DNA of 64,000 nt from an uncultured Prevotellaceae bacterium (GTDB taxonomy: Bacteria; Bacteroidota; Bacteroidia; Bacteroidales; Muribaculaceae): assembly GCA_900318335.1 (NCBI GenBank), contig ONKF01000016.1, positions 1 to 64,000 on the forward strand, in the 5' to 3' direction. The notes under the pieces were generated by a model, which was given only the letters and a program-made list of their open reading frames with translations, was not told the DNA's origin and searched no databases. The position numbers and the translations under genes were made by a program. This document shows positions 58,498 to 64,000 of the stretch, one piece after another; position 1 is the first letter of the stretch, and each line of letters begins with the position of its first letter.

Positions 58498-59997
58498 ATG
58501 GACGAAAATTTGAAAAAGCCTAAAAGGCCCAGAATCGGTGAGAGCAATCCCAATTTGGAGGAGAACTTGGAAAGCGGTCGCTATGAAAAAGTAGAATATA
58601 GCGCCCATGAGTCTCAGCAGCCCGAGAATGAGTCGGCTGCCGACGGTTACCAGCAACAAGAAGGTTATCAGCCCCGTCAAGGCGGTTATCACCGTCAAGG
58701 TTACCAGCCCCGTCAAGGCGGCTACCAGCAGCGCCAAGGTTACCAGCCCCGTCAGGGCGGCTACCAGCAGCATCAGGGTGGCTACCAACCCCGCTATCAG
58801 CAACGTTACCAGCAACCTCAAGGTACTGAAGAACAAGACACCAATGCCGAGGGCAACACCATGCCGACCGAACAGCAGGGCGGCTACCAGCAGCGTCCCG
58901 GCTATCAGCCCCGTCAAGGTTACCAGCCCCGTCAGGGTGGTTACCAGCAGCGTCAGGGCGGCTACCAGCAGCGTCAGGGCGGCTACCAGCAGCGCCAGGG
59001 TGGATACCAGCAGCGTCAGGGCGGTTATCAGCCCCGTCAGCAGGGTGGTTACCAGCCCCGTCAGCAGGGTGGCTATCAACCCCGTCAGCAGGGCGGCTAT
59101 CAGCAGCGTCCCGGTGGCTATCAGCAGCGTCCCGGTGGCTATCAACAGCGTCCCGGCGGCTATCAGCAGCGCCCCGGCGGCTACCAGCAGCGCCCCAAGC
59201 GCCAGGGTCCCAAGCCCCAGATGCGCTTCACGCCCAAGCCCCAACGCGTCATCTACGAGGAGCCCGCTATCGATCCCAACATGGAGATCCGCTTGAACAA
59301 GTTCATGGCCAACGCCGGCATCTGCTCGCGCCGTGTGGCTGATGAATACATCCAGAAGGGTCTCGTCAAGGTCAATGGCGAGGTGGCTACCGAACTCGGA
59401 ATGAAGATCACCCCCAAGGACATCGTTGAGTACAACGGCGAGGTAGTGACCACCGAGAAGAAATGCTACATCCTGCTCAACAAGCCCAAGGATACCGTCA
59501 CCACCAGCGACGACCCCAACGGCCGCAAGACCGTCATGGACCTCGTCAAGGGTGCATGTGAGGAACGCATCTATCCTGTGGGACGACTCGACCGCAACAC
59601 CACTGGTGTGCTCCTGCTCACCAACGATGGTGACCTCGCGGCCAAGCTTGCCCACCCCCAATATGTCAAGAAGAAAATCTACCAGGTATGGACCGACAAG
59701 CCCATCAGCGAGGAGGACATGCAGCACATCGCCGACGGCGTTGAGCTCGACGACGGCCCCATCCACGCCGATGCCGTGAGCTACGTCTCCCCCACCGACC
59801 GCAAGCAGGCCGGTATCGAGATTCACTCGGGACGCAACCGTGTCGTTCGCCGCATCTTTGAGGCCCTGGGTTACCATGTGGTGAAGCTCGACCGCGTTTA
59901 CTTCGCCGGTCTCACCAAGAAGAACCTGCCCCGCGGCCGCTGGCGCTACCTCACCCAGGAAGAGGTTAACTTCTTGAAGCAGAACTCATTTGAATAA
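58498..59997 (+). CDS. Pseudouridine synthase (RluB/RsuA type) with long Q/R/G/Y-rich N-terminal tail
   Basis: 499 residues. The first 240 or so are low complexity. After an acidic start come about 25 units such as GGYQQRQ, GYQPRQ and GGYQQRP, lacking any fold. Residues of about 255-310 are an S4 RNA-binding domain (RLNKFMANAGICSRRVADEY). The catalytic domain contains YILLNKPKDTVTT, the catalytic Asp in PVGRLDRNTTGVLLLTNDGD (about 364), and RNRVVRRIFEALGYHVVKLD near the end. RluB makes pseudouridine in 23S rRNA helix 89-90; RsuA acts on 16S. Charged tails on this enzyme occur in other Bacteroidota. Confidence 0.93.
   Translation: MDENLKKPKRPRIGESNPNLEENLESGRYEKVEYSAHESQQPENESAADGYQQQEGYQPRQGGYHRQGYQPRQGGYQQRQGYQPRQGGYQQHQGGYQPRYQQRYQQPQGTEEQDTNAEGNTMPTEQQGGYQQRPGYQPRQGYQPRQGGYQQRQGGYQQRQGGYQQRQGGYQQRQGGYQPRQQGGYQPRQQGGYQPRQQGGYQQRPGGYQQRPGGYQQRPGGYQQRPGGYQQRPKRQGPKPQMRFTPKPQRVIYEEPAIDPNMEIRLNKFMANAGICSRRVADEYIQKGLVKVNGEVATELGMKITPKDIVEYNGEVVTTEKKCYILLNKPKDTVTTSDDPNGRKTVMDLVKGACEERIYPVGRLDRNTTGVLLLTNDGDLAAKLAHPQYVKKKIYQVWTDKPISEEDMQHIADGVELDDGPIHADAVSYVSPTDRKQAGIEIHSGRNRVVRRIFEALGYHVVKLDRVYFAGLTKKNLPRGRWRYLTQEEVNFLKQNSFE
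58646..59205 (+). repeat. In-frame 18-21-base repeats coding for GGYQQRQ-type units
   Basis: Tandem degenerate copies of GGCTACCAGCAGCGTCAGG within the pseudouridine synthase gene. Codon changes between units are mostly silent, which suggests selection for the peptide. Copy number is likely to vary. Confidence 0.85.
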
Positions 59998-60075
59998 ACA
60001 TTTCAATAACCTCTGACACGAAATGGACTCACGCTGAATCGCTACAGGCGCTGGCATTGATGTTACATCATCATG

Positions 60076-60103
60076 ACTTAGCGGCTTGGCGGCTTAGCGT
60101 GAG
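60076..60103 (-). repeat. Dispersed CTCACGCTAAG / AAGCCGCTAAGT element
   Basis: Inverted full copy of the element also found at 37367-37394 and, shortened, at 7202-7221. It lies between the pseudouridine synthase gene and asnS. With TGGACTCACGCTGAATCGC at about 60024 it could form a long imperfect hairpin. Confidence 0.6.
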
Positions 60104-60145
60104 GGTCCAGTATCAGAAAACAATTAAACGTATTATATAAAGACA

Positions 60146-61537
60146 ATGGATTTGAAACGAACCAAAATCGTTGATATCTTTGATCCCGCACTGGTGGGTC
60201 AGCAAGTGTGTGTCAAGGGCTGGGTACGCAGCCGCCGTGGTAACAAGTTTGTACAGTTCATCGCATTGAACGACGGCTCGACTATCCACAACCTGCAAAT
60301 CGTCGTTGATCTCCAGAAGTTCAGCGAGGAGGAGCTCCGCCCCATCACCACGGGCGCCAGCCTGCACGTCGAGGGACAGCTCGTCCAGTCCCAGGGTAAG
60401 GGTCAGACCGTCGAGGTTCAGGCCCAGACCATCGAGATCTACGGCACATGCCCCGACGATTATCCCATGCAGAAGAAAGGCCACACCCTGGAGTTCATGC
60501 GCACCAAGGCTCACCTTCGCATGCGCACCAACACCTTCGGTGCCGTGTTCCGCATCCGCCATCACCTGGCATTTGCCATCCACAAGTTCTTCAATGACAA
60601 GGGCTTCTTCTACCTGCACACCCCGCTCATCACCGCCAGTGACTGTGAGGGCGCCGGCGATATGTTCCAGGTGACCACCCTCGACCTGGGCGACCTGCCC
60701 AAGACCGAGGACGGCAAGACCGACTACACCAAGGACTTCTTCGGCAAATCGACCAGCTTGACCGTTTCTGGCCAGCTCGAAGGCGAGCTGGGCGCCACCT
60801 CGCTGGGTGCCATCTACACGTTTGGCCCCACCTTCCGCGCCGAGAACAGCAACACGCCGCGCCACCTGGCCGAGTTCTGGATGATTGAGCCCGAGATGGC
60901 CTTCTATGACATCACCGACAACATGGACCTGGCCGAGGAGTTCATCAAGTTCTGCGTCAACTATGCTCTGGAGCACTGCCAGGACGACCTGGAGTTCCTC
61001 AACAAGATGTATGACAACACGTTGATCGAACGCCTGCACAGCGTCCTCAAGGAGCCGTTCGTTCGCCTGACCTACACCGAGGGCATCGACATCCTCAAGG
61101 TTGCCAAGAAGAAATTTGAATTCCCCGTGGACTGGGGTGTGGACCTGCAGAGCGAGCACGAGCGCTACCTCGTCGAGGAGCACTTCAAGCGCCCCGTCAT
61201 CCTCACCGACTACCCGCGTGAGATCAAGGCCTTCTACATGAAGCAGAACGAGGACGGCAAGACCGTTCGCGCCATGGACGTGCTCTTCCCCATGATCGGC
61301 GAGATCATTGGTGGTAGCGAGCGCGAGGCCGACTACGACAAGCTCATGAGCGAGATCGAGCGCCGCGGCATCCCCATGAAGGACATGTGGTGGTACCTCG
61401 ATACCCGCCGCTTTGGCACCGTGCCTCACAGTGGATTCGGTCTGGGATTCGAGCGCCTCATCCTGTTCGTGACGGGCATGGCCAACATCCGCGACGTCAT
61501 CCCCTTCCCGCGCACGCCCAACAACGCAGAATTCTAA
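60146..61537 (+). CDS. asnS: Asparaginyl-tRNA synthetase
   Basis: 463 residues. An N-terminal OB fold ([20 protein letters not shown]) binds the anticodon. The class II core has motif 2 [20 protein letters not shown] and motif 3 [15 protein letters not shown]. The motif 2 block and the [17 protein letters not shown] segment distinguish AsnRS from AspRS. It charges tRNA-Asn directly. A hairpin terminator lies about 120 bases downstream. Confidence 0.96.
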   Translation: MDLKRTKIVDIFDPALVGQQVCVKGWVRSRRGNKFVQFIALNDGSTIHNLQIVVDLQKFSEEELRPITTGASLHVEGQLVQSQGKGQTVEVQAQTIEIYGTCPDDYPMQKKGHTLEFMRTKAHLRMRTNTFGAVFRIRHHLAFAIHKFFNDKGFFYLHTPLITASDCEGAGDMFQVTTLDLGDLPKTEDGKTDYTKDFFGKSTSLTVSGQLEGELGATSLGAIYTFGPTFRAENSNTPRHLAEFWMIEPEMAFYDITDNMDLAEEFIKFCVNYALEHCQDDLEFLNKMYDNTLIERLHSVLKEPFVRLTYTEGIDILKVAKKKFEFPVDWGVDLQSEHERYLVEEHFKRPVILTDYPREIKAFYMKQNEDGKTVRAMDVLFPMIGEIIGGSEREADYDKLMSEIERRGIPMKDMWWYLDTRRFGTVPHSGFGLGFERLILFVTGMANIRDVIPFPRTPNNAEF

Positions 61538-61866
61538 TATTCGAGCAGACAAGCCCGCTCGAAGTTTAGAGCTTAGTGTTTAAAGAGGCACTCGCACGAA
61601 TGCTCGCTGCGCTTGCAGCCCACTTGTAAACACGCCACTTAATTAGATTATTACCAGCCGCGACAGCCCAACCGCTGCCGCGGCTGTCTTGTTTCATAGT
61701 CATTTTACTTGATCTGAATTAATATTCTTTAGATTTATAGTGCAATAAAGTTGCACTCGGCTTTTATTCCTTTGCATAGTCAAGCGACGGGCTACGCGTT
61801 AGCCAAGAGCCGCAGGCAAGCATTCTTTCAACTATAAACATTAAACTCTAAACTGAAATAACGACT
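61538..61866. other. asnS-recA intergenic region with inverted repeat pair
   Basis: No gene is seen. AGTTTAGAGCTTAGTGTT (from 61563) to GAATGCTCGCTGCG recurs in inverted, degenerate form at 61811-61855. The two arms flank the asnS terminator (61655-61690). The right arm ends just before the recA start codon. Confidence 0.55.
61655..61690 (+). terminator. Terminator of asnS
   Basis: CAGCCGCGACAGC (61655-61667) pairs with GCTGCCGCGGCTG (61674-61686) with one mismatch. TCTTGTTTC follows. Confidence 0.75.
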
Positions 61867-62970
61867 ATGACTGAGCAGATTTTGAAACAAGAAGTGATGA
61901 TTGACGGGCAGCAGGTGCTGAGCATCGCCACGCCCGACATTGTGACCAACCACGTGAGCGAGGTTGCGCCCCACTCGCCCCGCACCATCGAGGTGGACCC
62001 CATGAAACTCCAAGTGATGCAGAATGCGGTCGCAAAGATTGAGAAAGCCTTTGGCACCTGCGCTATCATGCGCATGAACGACGAGAGTGTCGAGGACGTT
62101 GATGTCATCCCCACCGGATCCATCGGGTTGGATATGGCCCTGGGAGTGGGAGGTTACCCACGCGGGCGCATCATCGAGATCTATGGCCCCGAGGCATCGG
62201 GCAAGACCACGCTGGCACTCCACGCCATTGCCCAGGCCCAGCAGATGGGCGGCATAGCGGCCTATATCGACGCCGAGCACGCCTTTGACCGCAACTATGC
62301 CGAAGCCGTCGGCGTGAACACGCGCAACCTGTGGATCAGCCAGCCCGACAACGGTGAGCAGGCCCTCGAGATTGCCGATCAGCTCATCCGCAGTGCCGCC
62401 ATCGACGTCATCGTCATCGACAGCGTCGCAGCGCTCACCCCCAAGGCCGAAATCGAGGGCGAGATGGGCGAGAGCAAGATGGGACTGCAGGCCCGCCTGA
62501 TGAGCCAGGCACTCAGGAAACTCACCGCCACCATCTCCAAGACGCGCACGTGCTGTATCTTCATCAACCAGCTGAGGGAAAAACTGGGCGTGCTGTTCGG
62601 CAATCCCGAGACGACCACCGGCGGCAACGCGTTGAAGTTCTACAGCAGCGTGCGCCTCGACATCCGCCGCTTGGCCCACATCAAGGACGGCGAGCGCGTC
62701 CTGGGTGCCCAAACACGCGTCAAGGTCGTCAAGAACAAGGTCGCCCCACCCTTCCGCAAGGCCGAGTTTGACGTCATCTACGGCCGTGGCATCAGCCGTG
62801 AGAGCGAACTCATCGACATGGGTGTCGAGGCGGGCATCGTCAAGAAGAGCGGCGCCTGGTTCAGCTGGCAGGATATGCGCCTGGGCCAGGGTCGCGAGGC
62901 CGCCAAGCAATATCTCATCGACAACCCCGACACCGCCGACGCCATTGCCGACGCTCTCCACTCCGCATAA
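61867..62970 (+). CDS. recA: Recombinase RecA
   Basis: 367 residues. RecA forms the ATP-dependent strand-exchange filament and triggers SOS cleavage. Walker A is GPEASGKT (about 107-114), Walker B is [12 protein letters not shown], and loop L2 is in [20 protein letters not shown]. The N-terminal stretch before the conserved [17 protein letters not shown] is about 46 residues, longer than in most RecA proteins. The usual FGKGSIMRLGD reads [11 protein letters not shown]. The C-terminus lacks an acidic tail. No LexA-type box is evident upstream; AAACT-rich repeats lie just before the start. Confidence 0.96.
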   Translation: MTEQILKQEVMIDGQQVLSIATPDIVTNHVSEVAPHSPRTIEVDPMKLQVMQNAVAKIEKAFGTCAIMRMNDESVEDVDVIPTGSIGLDMALGVGGYPRGRIIEIYGPEASGKTTLALHAIAQAQQMGGIAAYIDAEHAFDRNYAEAVGVNTRNLWISQPDNGEQALEIADQLIRSAAIDVIVIDSVAALTPKAEIEGEMGESKMGLQARLMSQALRKLTATISKTRTCCIFINQLREKLGVLFGNPETTTGGNALKFYSSVRLDIRRLAHIKDGERVLGAQTRVKVVKNKVAPPFRKAEFDVIYGRGISRESELIDMGVEAGIVKKSGAWFSWQDMRLGQGREAAKQYLIDNPDTADAIADALHSA

Positions 62971-63314
62971 ACCTCTAAATCTGATACCACGCGAAAACCA
63001 CAATCGGGGATGTGCCATAATTCGTCGCAACAGCAATCGCGCTTCGGCCGATTAAAAACGCGACATTGAATTATGGCACATCCATTATTTATTAGCGAAA
63101 ATCATAGTTTTATTGCAACCGATTGCACAAAAAAAATTCATCCACTTAGACAAAAACACACATTATCTAAAAGAAAGTCGTTTAATTTTGAAGCTTTTTT
63201 GTCTCATCTGTCATTGAGAAAAAAGTCACATGCAGTATTAAACCGAACAATCAGACAACGAATCCATATCGAGGATATAACCAACTAACAAACAATTAAT
63301 AACCAATTTTTAAG
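62971..63314. other. Intergenic region after recA with long inverted repeat and next promoter
   Basis: No credible gene is seen. A perfect 16-base inverted repeat lies at 63008-63083 (next entry). TAATTTTG at 63183-63190 is a likely -7 element for the following secreted-protein gene, giving a leader of about 120 bases. Confidence 0.6.
63008..63083. repeat. Perfect 16-base inverted repeat around a 44-base loop
   Basis: GGATGTGCCATAATTC (63008-63023) and its exact inverse complement (63068-63083). The interior holds TCGC/GCGA and a CGCGCTTCGGCCG stretch. It could be a recA terminator, a MITE-like remnant or a protein-binding site. Confidence 0.75.
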
Positions 63315-64000
63315 ATGAAAAATTTAAAATTACTGACTAAGAAGAGGCTAAGGCTACTTGCCCTACTCCTCTGTTTGACTGCATCCATCCCGCAGCTGTG
63401 GGCGGATGATTTCTACATGTTGAGCAGTGCCACAACATGGGAAAGAAACAATCTTCTCAATGACGCCTACAAGATGACCGAGTCTAACGGCGAATGGACA
63501 TGGTCCTTCACACCCACATCAGATGGGGACTTTTTCTTCCGAATCGTTGGACGATCGTCAAATGGATGGTATGGCAATGATATCGCCGCATCCTACGACC
63601 AACAGCTTATAACGACAACTTATCAAAGCAGTTCTTGGAATACCTCTAATGCTTGGAAACTATCTGTTACGGCAGGAAGAACTTATACTTTCTATAAAAA
63701 CGGTAGCCAGCAGGTAAAGTATTCCGTAACTGATGTTGTTGTTCCTGACACCTATGTTGTTGCAGGTCCGACTGAAGTATTCGGATCCTATTGGAATGGT
63801 TCTGATGCCAACAACTTAATGGAAGAAGGCAATGATGGCAAGTACACGCTCGAACTGAACAATGTTGCCCTTACTGCCTCAGTCTACAACCTTTATAAAA
63901 TTGTCAAGAACGGCTCCACATGGATTGGAGACCCCAACAATAATGGCAATAACTTTAGGTTTGCTGTTCCCCTCAACGGAACTTATGATGTGACTTTTAG
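63315..64000 (+). CDS. Secreted protein, 5' part only, with carbohydrate-binding-like modules
   Basis: The frame is open from the ATG at 63315 to the window end (228 codons) and is cut there. A signal peptide (MKNLKLLTKKRLRLLALLLC, ending near LWADD) is clear. The mature part has a Trp/Asn-rich beta domain (WTWSFTPTSDGDFFFRIVGR). A second module follows, starting YVVAGPTEVFGSYWNGSDAN and continuing YTLELNNVALTASVYNLYKI and NGSTWIGDPNNNGNNFRF. This resembles the starch-binding modules (X25 type) of amylopullulanases and some SusE-like proteins. A polysaccharide-binding role is inferred; the catalytic part, if any, lies outside. Confidence 0.75.
   Translation, partial: MKNLKLLTKKRLRLLALLLCLTASIPQLWADDFYMLSSATTWERNNLLNDAYKMTESNGEWTWSFTPTSDGDFFFRIVGRSSNGWYGNDIAASYDQQLITTTYQSSSWNTSNAWKLSVTAGRTYTFYKNGSQQVKYSVTDVVVPDTYVVAGPTEVFGSYWNGSDANNLMEEGNDGKYTLELNNVALTASVYNLYKIVKNGSTWIGDPNNNGNNFRFAVPLNGTYDVTF

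Noticed and set aside
58459-59877. Minus-strand frame of 472 codons, Leu/Ala/Val/Thr-rich, resembling a membrane protein
   Set aside because: It is the reverse complement of the Q/R/G/Y repeats and the synthase core; the apparent hydrophobic repeats are an artefact of CAG/CGT codons read backwards.
60113-61552. Minus-strand frame of 479 codons opposite asnS, and a similar 402-codon frame opposite recA
   Set aside because: Both mirror highly conserved genes and show no domain of their own.
63073-63288. 71-codon frame after recA
   Set aside because: It starts inside the right arm of the inverted repeat, runs through the promoter of the next gene and has non-coding composition.

Overview
The window is chromosomal DNA from a member of the Bacteroidales (Bacteroidota). 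The evidence is a 16S rRNA 5' end of Bacteroidales type, repeated promoters of the Bacteroidota form (TTTG, about 20 bases, TAnnTTTG), Bacteroidota operon pairs (greA with a HIT protein, bamD with an omega-like subunit, pyrE with an SRPBCC protein), an apparent type IX secretion (T9SS) sorting tail, BspA-like LRR proteins and secreted proteins with dockerin repeats. A gut Muribaculaceae- or Prevotellaceae-like organism is my inference; the family is not proven by what is here.

Layout. 1-480: start of a 16S gene read leftward, with boxA and promoter. 480-12400: a DUF1460 amidase-like lipoprotein, a cysteine-less thioredoxin-fold lipoprotein, two divergent glycosyltransferases, a Zn/Cd P-type ATPase with a palindrome in its promoter, an M3 peptidase, a membrane endonuclease/exonuclease/phosphatase-fold protein and two overlapping rhomboid proteases. 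12500-16300: HU and a large LRR-dockerin surface protein, followed by a candidate small RNA. 16500-21400: a dicarboxylate/amino-acid symporter, a FemAB/GNAT-like protein plus Wzx-type flippase, and greA-HIT. 21700-27600: a secreted protein of unknown function and a subtilisin. 28400-33600: parE-coaD, an S41 protease and PrsW. 33650-37400: a dockerin/VWA-like/SUMF1 fusion and a sodium:solute symporter. 37400-39900: an AT-rich stretch with a DnaQ-BRCT exonuclease, a coiled-coil protein and a DinJ-PIN toxin-antitoxin pair. 39960-48000: a GHL10 glycosidase-like dockerin protein, pyrE-SRPBCC, patatin-recX-comF, a four-helix-bundle gene between two minisatellites, and bamD with the omega-like gene. 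48000-51760: bcp, a DPP-IV-like peptidase and miaA. 51760-55970: an AT-rich mcrBC module bounded by an exact 16-base direct repeat. 56000-63000: a tiny basic ORF, recR, mdh, tRNA-Val, a pseudouridine synthase with a long Q/R/G/Y-rich tail, asnS and recA. 63315 to the end: the start of a secreted protein cut by the window edge.

Most genes are housekeeping or envelope functions. The accessory parts most worth attention are the mcrBC island with its flanking repeats, the AT-rich exonuclease/toxin stretch, the orphan promoter-terminator unit near 16.35 kb, the dockerin proteins with no visible cohesin partner, and several families of intergenic repeats, some of which supply the last codons of genes.
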